Assembly (NCBI GenBank): GCA_963519305.1
Contig: CAUQMS010000003.1
Coordinates: 124,001 to 188,000 of the forward strand
Length of the DNA stretch: 64,000 bases
Direction: 5' to 3'
Origin: Ewingella sp963519305
GTDB taxonomy: Bacteria > Pseudomonadota > Gammaproteobacteria > Enterobacterales > Enterobacteriaceae
The notes beneath the pieces were generated by a model. The model did no database searches, had not been told where the DNA came from, and saw only the letters and a program-made list of their open reading frames with translations. Positions 33,446 through 40,969 of this stretch are shown one piece after another. The translations under genes were made by a program, and so were the position numbers. The stretch's first letter is position 1. Each line of letters begins with the position of its first letter.

Positions 33446-35461
33446 ATGTTTAATCTGTTTTCTGCGCTCAAAAAAGACAAGCTGTGGGACTTCGACGGCG
33501 GTATTCATCCGCCTGAAATGAAGACCCAGTCGAGCCACGTTCCTCTGCGTCGTGTGCCGTTATCTGAGCACTTTATTATTCCTCTTCAGCAGCATCTCGG
33601 CCCCGAAGGCGAACTGTGCGTGAAATCGGGTGATCGGGTATTAAAAGGCCAGCCGCTGACGACAGGCCGTGGCCGCACTGTTCCCATTCATGCCCCGACA
33701 TCGGGCGTTATCACCGCTATTGAACCGCATATCACCGCGCATCCGTCCGGTCTGAAAGAGCTGTGTGTACTGCTTCATGCCGACGGCGAAGATTGCTGGG
33801 CTGAACGTGACGTTGTCACCGATTATCGTCAGCTTGAAGCGACAGAACTGAACGCGCGGATTCATCAGGCTGGTATTGCGGGTCTTGGCGGTGCCGGATT
33901 CCCGACCGCCAGCAAGCTTCAGGGCGGACTGACTTCTACCCGCACGCTGATCCTCAACGCCGCTGAATGCGAGCCTTACATCACCGCTGATGACCGACTG
34001 ATGCAGGAGCATGCCGCAGAGATCCTCGAAGGTACGCGTATTCTTTGCCATATGCTCAACCCTGAGCGGGTGATCATCGGCATTGAAGACAACAAACCTG
34101 ATGCTATTCGTGCGCTGAAACAAGCTATTAACGCTGAAAAAACAGACGGCGTAACGATTGAACTGCGCGTAGTGCCGACCAAATACCCGTCCGGCGGTGC
34201 CAAGCAGCTGACCAAAATTCTGACTGGCCTCGAAGTACCGAAAGGCCACCACTCGTCGCACATTGGCGTATTAATGCAGAACGTCGGTACCGTGTTTGCC
34301 ATTAAACGCGCCATTATCGACGGCGAACCGCTGATTGAACGTGTCGTGACGCTGACGGGCGAAGCTATGGGTAGGCCGGGCAACGTCTGGGCACGTCTGG
34401 GGACCCCGATTGCCGACCTGATGACCGAAGGCGCGCTGCGCCCGCAGGGTATCCAGAAGATGGTGATCATGGGCGGCCCGCTGATGGGCTTCACCCTGCC
34501 ATCCCTTGACGTGCCGGTAGTGAAAATCTCCAACTGCCTGCTGGCCCCGTCGGAAAGTGAGATGGGCGAGTCTGAGCCGGAAGAAGCCTGTATCCGTTGC
34601 AGCCTGTGCGCCGACGCCTGCCCGGCAGGGTTGCTGCCGCAGCAACTCTACTGGTTCAGCCGCGGTCAGGAACACGAGAAAGCGCGTAATCATAATCTTT
34701 TCGACTGTATAGAATGCGGTGCCTGCGCCTACGTCTGCCCGAGCAACATTCCGTTGGTGCAATATTACCGGCAGGAGAAAGCCGAGATCCGCGCCGTGGA
34801 TTTAGAAACCGCCAAAGCCACCGAGGCCAAAGCGCGTTTCGAAGCCAAACAGGCTCGTATGGAACGCGAGAAGCAGGCCCGCGAAGAGAAGCACCAGAAA
34901 TCGGCGGTGAAACCCGGCACGTCGGTAGCAGAGAAAGCCCAAAATACTGAAGTCGTAACGGCCGGTGAGGCGCAGGAAAGTGCCGCCGATGTCGATCCGC
35001 GTCAGGCTGCGCTGGCCGCGGCGATTGCCCGCGCCAAAGCGAAAAAAGCCGCCGCGACTCAGGAGATCCCCGTGGCGGCTGAGCCGGTGACCACACCGTC
35101 CGCACCGGTGCAGACTGATGATGACAGCGCCCGCAAAGCCGCCGTAGCGGCCGCTATCGCCAGAGTAAAAGCCAAAAAAGCCGGAAATACCGGCGTGGTG
35201 GTGGAAGCCACCGACAGCACTCTTTCCGTGACACCGTCACCGGCTGAACCCTCTGCCGATGACAAACGTAAAGCCGCCGTGGCGGCAGCCATTGCCCGTG
35301 CGAAGGCCAAAAAAGCCGCCGCGCAGGAAGAGACGTCTGAAGAAGTGGCATCAGAACCAACACAACAAGAAAGCGATCCACGCAAAGCCGCTGTGGCTGC
35401 TGCGATCGCACGGGTTAAGGCGCGTAAAGCCGCCGCTCAGACAATGTCGAACGAGGAATAA
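33446..35461 (+). CDS. rsxC: RsxC (RnfC), NADH-oxidising subunit
   Basis: Peripheral subunit of 671 residues. It carries the NADH/FMN region (AGIAGLGGAGFPTASKL) and two 4Fe-4S motifs (CIRCSLCADACP and CIECGACAYVCP) ending near residue 440. The C-terminal ~230 residues are low complexity, including charged helical stretches (KARFEAKQARMEREKQAREEK broken here for length) and four near-identical repeats of the form AAIARxKAKKA, separated by acidic/proline linkers. ATG 33446 is used because GCGGAACG precedes it and the family starts MFNLFSALKK. The repeated tail is typical of enterobacterial RsxC but varies in copy number. Confidence 0.96.
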   Translation: MFNLFSALKKDKLWDFDGGIHPPEMKTQSSHVPLRRVPLSEHFIIPLQQHLGPEGELCVKSGDRVLKGQPLTTGRGRTVPIHAPTSGVITAIEPHITAHPSGLKELCVLLHADGEDCWAERDVVTDYRQLEATELNARIHQAGIAGLGGAGFPTASKLQGGLTSTRTLILNAAECEPYITADDRLMQEHAAEILEGTRILCHMLNPERVIIGIEDNKPDAIRALKQAINAEKTDGVTIELRVVPTKYPSGGAKQLTKILTGLEVPKGHHSSHIGVLMQNVGTVFAIKRAIIDGEPLIERVVTLTGEAMGRPGNVWARLGTPIADLMTEGALRPQGIQKMVIMGGPLMGFTLPSLDVPVVKISNCLLAPSESEMGESEPEEACIRCSLCADACPAGLLPQQLYWFSRGQEHEKARNHNLFDCIECGACAYVCPSNIPLVQYYRQEKAEIRAVDLETAKATEAKARFEAKQARMEREKQAREEKHQKSAVKPGTSVAEKAQNTEVVTAGEAQESAADVDPRQAALAAAIARAKAKKAAATQEIPVAAEPVTTPSAPVQTDDDSARKAAVAAAIARVKAKKAGNTGVVVEATDSTLSVTPSPAEPSADDKRKAAVAAAIARAKAKKAAAQEETSEEVASEPTQQESDPRKAAVAAAIARVKARKAAAQTMSNEE

Positions 35462-36514
35462 ATGGCCTTCAGAATCGCGAGTTCTCCTTTCACCCATAAC
35501 CGGCAAAACACCAGTACTATCATGCTGATGGTGATTTTAGCCTGTATTCCAGGCCTGCTGGCGCAGGTGTGGTTCTTTGGCTATGGCACGCTGGTCCAAC
35601 TGGCTCTGGCGATTATCATCGCCCTGCTGACCGAAGGCGCTGTGTTGCAACTGCGTAAAATGCCGGTCAAAAAGCGTCTGGGAGATAACACGGCGCTGCT
35701 GACTGCGGTCTTACTCGGTATCAGCCTGCCCCCCCTCGCGCCGTGGTGGATGGTGGTTATTGGTACGGTATTCGCCATTGTGATCGCCAAGCAGTTATAC
35801 GGCGGTCTGGGCCAGAACCCTTTCAATCCGGCGATGGTCGGTTATGTGGTGCTGCTGATCTCCTTCCCGGTACAGATGACCACCTGGTTGCCGCCGGACG
35901 CATTGCAACATCACCACGTCAGCTTTGCTGATACGCTGATGACCATATTTACCGGCCATAACAGTCAGGACTTAACCGCCTATCAGTTACAGATGAATGT
36001 CGATGGTGTCACGCAGGCCACGCCGCTGGATGCCTTCAAAACCGGACTACGCTCCGGCCACAGCGCCGACCAGGTACTGTCTGAGCCGCTGTTTAGCGGC
36101 ATTCTGGCCGGTCTGGGCTGGCAGTGGATCAACCTTGGCTTTCTGGCCGGTGGCCTGTTCCTGATGGCGAAAAAGATCATCAGCTGGCACATTCCGGTCA
36201 GTATGTTAGTGATGCTGACCTTCTGCGCTGCGCTGGCCTGGGGTTTATCGCCGCAAGCCTATCCGCCGCCAATGATTGGCCTGTTCTCCGGCGCGACCAT
36301 GCTGGGTGCGTTCTTTATCGCCACCGATCCGGTGACCGCGTCAACCACGCCGAAAGGCCGCCTGATCTTCGGCGCACTGATCGGCCTGCTGGTATGGCTT
36401 ATCCGCACTTACGGCGGTTATCCGGACGGGATCGCCTTCGCCGTTTTGCTGGCGAACATTACCGTACCGCTGATTGATCACTACACCCAACCGCGCGTTT
36501 ACGGGCACCGCTGA
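35462..36514 (+). CDS. rsxD: RsxD (RnfD), membrane subunit with covalent FMN
   Basis: Integral membrane protein of 350 residues, about ten helices. The expected flavinylation threonine lies in LFSGATMLGAFFIATDP. Other landmarks: GGLGQNPFNPAMVGYVVLL and a start MAFRIASSPFTHNRQNTS. It follows the rsxC stop directly (TAAATGG), so the two are probably translationally coupled. It forms the ion-translocating core together with RsxA, RsxE and RsxG. Confidence 0.96.
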   Translation: MAFRIASSPFTHNRQNTSTIMLMVILACIPGLLAQVWFFGYGTLVQLALAIIIALLTEGAVLQLRKMPVKKRLGDNTALLTAVLLGISLPPLAPWWMVVIGTVFAIVIAKQLYGGLGQNPFNPAMVGYVVLLISFPVQMTTWLPPDALQHHHVSFADTLMTIFTGHNSQDLTAYQLQMNVDGVTQATPLDAFKTGLRSGHSADQVLSEPLFSGILAGLGWQWINLGFLAGGLFLMAKKIISWHIPVSMLVMLTFCAALAWGLSPQAYPPPMIGLFSGATMLGAFFIATDPVTASTTPKGRLIFGALIGLLVWLIRTYGGYPDGIAFAVLLANITVPLIDHYTQPRVYGHR

Positions 36515-36521
36515 GGACAGC

Positions 36522-37169
36522 ATGGAAAAAGGCAAAATCTTACAGACCATGCGCCGCCACGGCGTTACGCTGGCGGTATTCGGCGCACTGATGACCGGCA
36601 TGACGGCGGTCGTCAATATGCTCACCAAACCGACCATTGAGCATCAGGCGCTGTTGCAGCAGAAGAATTTGTTCGACGAAGTGATCCCGTCGGATGTCTA
36701 TGATAATGATATGCAAAATGAGTGTTACAACGTCACCGATGAATCACTCGGCAGCGCTACGCCTCACCGCCTCTATCTGGCGCGCAAAAACGGTCAGCCG
36801 GTGGCCGCCGCCATTGAAACCACCGCGCCTGACGGTTACTCCGGTGCCATTCAGCTGTTGGTTGCAGCGGATTTTCATGGCAAAGTTTACGGTACCCGCG
36901 TGCTGGAACAGCATGAAACGCCGGGGCTGGGTGACAAAATTGAATTGCGTATTTCAGATTGGATCAAAAGCTTCGCTGGCCAGATTATTAACGGTCCTGA
37001 CGATGCGCGCTGGGCGGTAAAAAAAGATGGCGGCATGTATGACCAGTTTACCGGTGCGACCATCACCCCGCGTGCCGTGGTACGTTCAGTGAAACGCACG
37101 TCACTGTTTATCGAGACGGTGCCGTCTCAGCTTTCCCACCTCACCCCTTGTGGAGCCCGTGATGAGTGA
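36522..37169 (+). CDS. rsxG: RsxG (RnfG), periplasmic FMN subunit
   Basis: Protein of 215 residues with one N-terminal helix (GVTLAVFGALMTGMTAVVNML) and a periplasmic FMN-binding domain. The covalent FMN threonine is in DQFTGATITPRAV. ATG 36522 is chosen because GAGGAC precedes it and the family start MEKGKILQTMRRHG follows; a 16-codon longer frame would run into rsxD. It overlaps rsxE by 8 bases. Confidence 0.96.
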   Translation: MEKGKILQTMRRHGVTLAVFGALMTGMTAVVNMLTKPTIEHQALLQQKNLFDEVIPSDVYDNDMQNECYNVTDESLGSATPHRLYLARKNGQPVAAAIETTAPDGYSGAIQLLVAADFHGKVYGTRVLEQHETPGLGDKIELRISDWIKSFAGQIINGPDDARWAVKKDGGMYDQFTGATITPRAVVRSVKRTSLFIETVPSQLSHLTPCGARDE

Positions 37170-37872
37170 AGCCAAGAAGATAATTGTTCAGGGTCTGTGG
37201 ACCAATAACTCCTCGCTGGTGCAGCTGCTGGGCCTGTGCCCATTGCTGGCGGTCACCTCGACGGCGACCAACGCCCTTGGCCTGGGGTTGGCGACCACGC
37301 TGGTGCTGACCTGCACCAACGCCATGATCTCTGCATTCCGCCGCTGGGTGCCCAATGAGATCCGTATTCCTATTTACGTGCTGATTATCGCCTCCGTGGT
37401 CAGCACCGTGCAGATGCTGATCAACGCCTACGCCTTTGGTCTCTATCAGGCGCTGGGGATTTTCATCCCGCTTATCGTGACCAACTGTATTGTGGTAGGC
37501 CGCGCCGAAGCCTGCGCAGCCAGCAGCCCGGTACATCTGGCCGCCCTCGATGGCATGATGACCGGCCTGGGCGCAACGGCAGCCATGTTCGTTTTGGGCT
37601 CGATGCGTGAAATTCTGGGCAGCGGCTTGCTGTTTAATGGCGCAGATTTATTGCTCGGCAGCTGGGCCAAGGTGCTGCGCGTCGAAGTGATTCATCTGGA
37701 TAATCCGTTCCTGCTGGCGATGCTGCCACCGGGCGCATTTATTGGCCTTGGGCTGTTACTGGCAGGCAAGTACCTGATTGATCAGCGCCAGAAAGCCAAA
37801 CAAGCCGCCAAAATTGAGGCCGCTGCCCGGCAGGCAACCCTGCCCAATGGCAGCGCGGGCAATGCCTCATGA
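37162..37872 (+). CDS. rsxE: RsxE (RnfE), membrane subunit
   Basis: Integral membrane protein of 236 residues, homologous to RsxA. Cysteine-containing segments LLGLCPLLAVTSTATNALGLG and LIVTNCIVVGRAEACAASS correspond to those of RsxA. ATG 37162 is used because TGGAGCCC precedes it; GTG and TTG codons just upstream are in the same reading frame but less likely. It overlaps rsxG and then nth (ATGA at 37869), so translation is coupled through the operon end. Confidence 0.96.
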   Translation: MSEAKKIIVQGLWTNNSSLVQLLGLCPLLAVTSTATNALGLGLATTLVLTCTNAMISAFRRWVPNEIRIPIYVLIIASVVSTVQMLINAYAFGLYQALGIFIPLIVTNCIVVGRAEACAASSPVHLAALDGMMTGLGATAAMFVLGSMREILGSGLLFNGADLLLGSWAKVLRVEVIHLDNPFLLAMLPPGAFIGLGLLLAGKYLIDQRQKAKQAAKIEAAARQATLPNGSAGNAS

Positions 37873-38501
37873 ATAAAGAAAAACGCATCGCTATTCTCAG
37901 CCGCCTGCGGGAAAACAACCCGCATCCGACCACCGAACTGGTTTACACCACCCCGTTCGAACTGTTGATCGCTGTGCTGCTTTCAGCGCAAGCCACTGAC
38001 GTCAGCGTGAACAAGGCTACCGCGAAGCTTTATCCGGTTGCTAATACACCCGCGGCGATGCTCGAACTCGGCGTAGACGGCGTGAAGGAGTACATCAAGA
38101 CCATCGGTCTGTTCAACGCCAAAGCCGAGAACATAATCAAAACCTGCCGGATTTTGCTGGAAAAACACAACAGCGAAGTCCCGGAAGACCGCGCCGCCCT
38201 CGAGGCCCTTCCGGGCGTCGGGCGCAAAACTGCCAACGTAGTGCTCAACACCGCCTTCGGCTGGCCGACCATCGCCGTCGACACCCACATTTACCGCGTC
38301 TGTAACCGCACCCGTTTTGCTCCCGGCAAGACTGTAGAGGACGTTGAAGACAAACTGCTGAAGGTTGTCCCTTCCGAGTTCAAACTCGACTGCCACCACT
38401 GGTTTATCCTGCACGGGCGTTATACGTGTATCGCGAGGAAGCCACGCTGTGGATCGTGTTTGATCGAGGACCTTTGCGAGTTTAAAGAAAAAGTCGAGTG
38501 A
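37869..38501 (+). CDS. nth: Endonuclease III
   Basis: DNA glycosylase/AP lyase of 210 residues that removes oxidised pyrimidines in base-excision repair. The helix-hairpin-helix LPGVGRKTANVV contains catalytic Lys120, and Asp138 is in VDTHIYRVCNRT. The C-terminal 4Fe-4S site is the Cys-X6-Cys-X2-Cys-X5-Cys pattern of CIARKPRCGSCLIEDLC. It is the last gene of the rsx operon, with a 4-base overlap, as in E. coli. A large repeat starts about 20 bases after its stop codon. Confidence 0.98.
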   Translation: MNKEKRIAILSRLRENNPHPTTELVYTTPFELLIAVLLSAQATDVSVNKATAKLYPVANTPAAMLELGVDGVKEYIKTIGLFNAKAENIIKTCRILLEKHNSEVPEDRAALEALPGVGRKTANVVLNTAFGWPTIAVDTHIYRVCNRTRFAPGKTVEDVEDKLLKVVPSEFKLDCHHWFILHGRYTCIARKPRCGSCLIEDLCEFKEKVE

Positions 38502-38520
38502 TCAGGGGATTCCCCTAACC

Positions 38521-39093
38521 CCCTTCAACTTCAACTTCAACTTCAAAACCGTGGGCTCGCCGCGCACACTGGCCCAAAGGAGGTTTAAACGAACCTCCTT
38601 TGGAACCCTGCGTTTTTAAACTGCGTGCTATCGCTGAATCAGGATGGCCGTGTTCCAGTCACTTCTGTTATAGCCGCAAAATGCCGCCGCTTAGGCGGTG
38701 CCTTCGCTGCGGGTTCGAGCCTCAGGTCTCGAACCACTTACTCAGCGCCATTTTTGAATGCGGTCTCGACATTTTGAAGGTCAACACCACACTGGTTTTG
38801 AATTTGAAAAAGCCTCGGCCGCGTTCAAAACGACGTCGAGTGAGCGGTGAGAAACGGCGAGAGTGTTTTTCCGAGCTGGTCCGAACCCGAAATGAGAGTG
38901 CCGCACAGCGGCGGAGTTTGCGGCTATCGTCTTGATCCCTGGAACACGGCCATTGTGACCAGCGCAGCTGCAGGTGTTCCATGAAAGAGCCCGGGGTCTT
39001 GGGGCGGCGGCGATTGGCCGCCCCAAGTCGGTGTGGGCCGACGCCCACGACCTTGATTTGAATTTGAATTTGAATTTGAATTTAAAGATTTAA
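38521..39093. repeat. Modular intergenic repeat, locus 2: inverted dimer
   Basis: Same architecture as the element at 3571-4231. The left unit runs from 38521 to about 38765. The right unit runs from about 39093 back to 38815 on the minus strand. Outer tracts are TTCAAC repeats on the left and TTTGAA repeats (39052-39083) on the right. Left-unit modules: a degraded GTGGGC hairpin, the TAAACG-loop hairpin (38574-38603), a 25-base core identical to locus 1 starting TGTTATAGCCGCAAAATG, and an 8-bp hairpin GGTTCGAG/CTCGAACC (38712-38735). The right unit shares CACAATGGCCGTGTT with locus 1 and has its own long hairpin (38998-39027). It separates nth from a DUF3750 gene. ORFs inside are not convincing. 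Confidence 0.85.
38574..38603 (+). repeat. 12-bp hairpin with TAAACG loop (locus 2, left unit)
   Basis: CCAAAGGAGGTT and AACCTCCTTTGG pair perfectly across TAAACG. Compared with the locus 1 hairpin, the stem bases differ on both arms in a compensatory way while the loop is identical. It is followed by CCCTGCGTTTTT and may also terminate nth transcription. Confidence 0.75.
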
Positions 39094-39122
39094 AAAGCGA
39101 ATTCGGAGCGCCATCTGAAAAC

Positions 39123-39869
39123 TTATCCAACACGCCCCACGAACGGTAACCGCAGTGCCGGATTTTTGATGTCTACGCCTAAGTTAAGCCCCAGAACGTT
39201 CACCTCGATCCCCTCTTCCACACCCAAAGTCACACCCAGCAGACCAAGAAGTGAAATCTGCACGCCACGGCCGGAAGGCGGCAGGCCAACCGGATTGGTG
39301 ATAGCGCGGTAATCTTTACCGATGGCATTCGACGGAAGATCTAACTGTAGCTCAGGGACTTCGCGCCCTATATGCGCCATAAAAGTATTGCTGTTCGGTC
39401 CCGGCCATGCATGGTAGGTATGCGGGAAAGGATAACTTTTAACGGCCGCTTCAATCCTGGGGATCATCGCTTGCGCCTGCGCGCCACGGTGTTCCACCAG
39501 CAGGTCAGGCTGTGAACCAAACCAGTAACCGTCGGGGATGGCGTAGTCGCGGCGAACTACATTGGTGCTACCCCAGCTGATAACGTCGTAGCGGGTGAAC
39601 TCAGTTTCCCCTTCACGCTTGAAAATAATCCACGGATGCACCGCCACCAGCCCGCGCCAGCCGTAAGTCGGCGCAATGTAAATCTGAACGATGGCGATAC
39701 TTTTCAGTTTATGTGGATCCGGCGCGATCCCTGCTGAGTCCCTTCTTGCCGTTGACCAGTTCTGCCCGGCGGGTTGCTCCCGGTTCTGGGTGGCTTTGGC
39801 GTAGCTGTAGCCGAATGAAAGCAAAAGAACACAGACAAATCCAAGAGTTAAACATTTCATGGCGATCAT
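39123..39869 (-). CDS. DUF3750 domain-containing protein
   Basis: Protein of 248 residues with an N-terminal hydrophobic segment (CLTLGFVCVLLLSFGYSYA), a signal peptide or anchor. The body matches what I recall of DUF3750 proteins: VQIYIAPTYGWRGLVAVHPW, then TRYDVISWG, PDLLVEHRGAQAQAMIPRI and PNSNTFMAHIGREVPEL. The conserved H/W/N/T residues suggest an enzyme-like fold facing the periplasm, but I know of no assigned function. ATG 39869 is preceded by AGGTG; a second ATG three codons later is possible. It lies between repeat loci 2 and 3 with the SDR gene. Confidence 0.75.
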   Translation of the reverse strand: MIAMKCLTLGFVCVLLLSFGYSYAKATQNREQPAGQNWSTARRDSAGIAPDPHKLKSIAIVQIYIAPTYGWRGLVAVHPWIIFKREGETEFTRYDVISWGSTNVVRRDYAIPDGYWFGSQPDLLVEHRGAQAQAMIPRIEAAVKSYPFPHTYHAWPGPNSNTFMAHIGREVPELQLDLPSNAIGKDYRAITNPVGLPPSGRGVQISLLGLLGVTLGVEEGIEVNVLGLNLGVDIKNPALRLPFVGRVG

Positions 39870-40003
39870 GCTTTATTCACCTTTATCTTTTCTGAGAAAA
39901 CCACTGTACGCACGCTGACGGGACAGACAATATGAAACTACACTTCACGGAAGACAAACGTTCCGGCATTTTTTGCTCACTCCCTTAACGATAAAGGACA
40001 AAT

Positions 40004-40681
40004 ATGACTGACTCCTTCAACGCCCTGATTATCGGCGCATCGCGTGGCATTGGTTTAGGCACAGTGAATGAACTCGCTGATCGGGGCTGGCAGGTCACCG
40101 CTACCACCCGTGGTACAACACCCCATGGCACCCCGGCTTCCGTAGAGTGGCTGAAGCTGGATATCAATAAACCGGCAGAAAGACACGCGGTAAAAGAGGT
40201 TCTTTCAGACAGCCGTTTTGATCTGATTTTCATCAATGCCGGCGTATTCGGACCAGACCATCAGGATGTCACAAAAGCCAGCGACGACGAGATTATGCAG
40301 CTGTTTATGAGCAACACTTTTTCACCCGTCCGCTGCGCTGCAGAGTTACTTCCTTTACTGAGGCCTAAAACCGGCATCATGGCCCTGATGACTTCGGAGC
40401 TGGCCAGTCTGAACGAAAATGACGTGGCAACCTATCCGCTTTATTCCGCCAGCAAAGCGGCGTTAAACATGCTGACACGCGGTCTGAAGGCGACAACTGA
40501 CCAGCACGGGCAGACGCTGTTATCCGTTCATCCAGGTTGGGTACAAACCGATATGGGTGGCGAGAATGCCACGCTGACTATTGCCGAAAGTACCGGAGGC
40601 ATTGTTGATCAGTTCGAAGCATGGCGCGGCAAAGGCGGGCATCACTTCATCGAGTATTCGGGGAGGGAATTACGGTGGTGA
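40004..40681 (+). CDS. Short-chain dehydrogenase/reductase (SDR)
   Basis: NAD(P)-dependent oxidoreductase of 225 residues. The cofactor motif GASRGIG is at about residues 11-17. The active-site pattern Y-x-x-x-K is in YPLYSASKAALN, with the upstream serine region MALMTSELASL. The form is close to the CsgA/sniffer-like subgroup of classical SDRs; Arg residues after the first strand (TTRGT) favour NADP. The substrate is unknown. It is divergent from the DUF3750 gene, and the pair is bracketed by repeats at the nth and fumC sides. Confidence 0.87.
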   Translation: MTDSFNALIIGASRGIGLGTVNELADRGWQVTATTRGTTPHGTPASVEWLKLDINKPAERHAVKEVLSDSRFDLIFINAGVFGPDHQDVTKASDDEIMQLFMSNTFSPVRCAAELLPLLRPKTGIMALMTSELASLNENDVATYPLYSASKAALNMLTRGLKATTDQHGQTLLSVHPGWVQTDMGGENATLTIAESTGGIVDQFEAWRGKGGHHFIEYSGRELRW

Positions 40682-40689
40682 TGTTGGGG

Positions 40690-40907
40690 ACAACCCAACG
40701 CTGCTTTTAAAGAGTTAAATCTTCAAACCTAAATTCAAGATTAAGAACTTGGGGCGGCTGTCACGGTGGTACCTGAAACACAGCCATTGTGACCTGCGTA
40801 GCGGTTATTTTTTATAGCGCGGAGCTCTCAGGGGACGCGCGCGGCCCCGGAGCCGGTGTGGGCCGGCGCCCGCGGTTTTGACCTTAATGCAGATTTGCAA
40901 TTAAAAC
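40690..40907. repeat. Modular intergenic repeat, locus 3: reduced, degenerate copy
   Basis: The left edge (GCTTTTAAAGAGTTAAATC) resembles the left edge of locus 1 (GCTTTTAAATC). On the minus strand it carries a GCGGGC/GCCCAC hairpin, a GGGG/CCCC hairpin with a CG-rich loop, and then GGTCACAATGGCTGTGTTTC, one base different from the core in loci 1 and 2. The CGCAAAATG and TTCGAG modules are missing. It looks like one unit with internal deletions rather than an inverted dimer. It lies between the SDR gene and the fumC terminator. Confidence 0.7.
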
Positions 40908-40940
40908 AAAAAAACGGGGCCAGACGCTAATCTGGCCCCG
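40906..40940 (-). terminator. Rho-independent terminator of fumC
   Basis: On the minus strand the 10-bp stem CGGGGCCAGA/TCTGGCCCCG (loop TTAGCG) is followed by TTTTTTTGTTTT. Confidence 0.9.
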
Positions 40941-40969
40941 CTTAAAAGGTGGTTAAACTGACCCCAGTT

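Noticed and set aside
38600..39133. Frames inside repeat locus 2, up to 111 codons
   Set aside because: Different copies of the repeat do not keep the frame open, and the translations simply reflect the repeated DNA.
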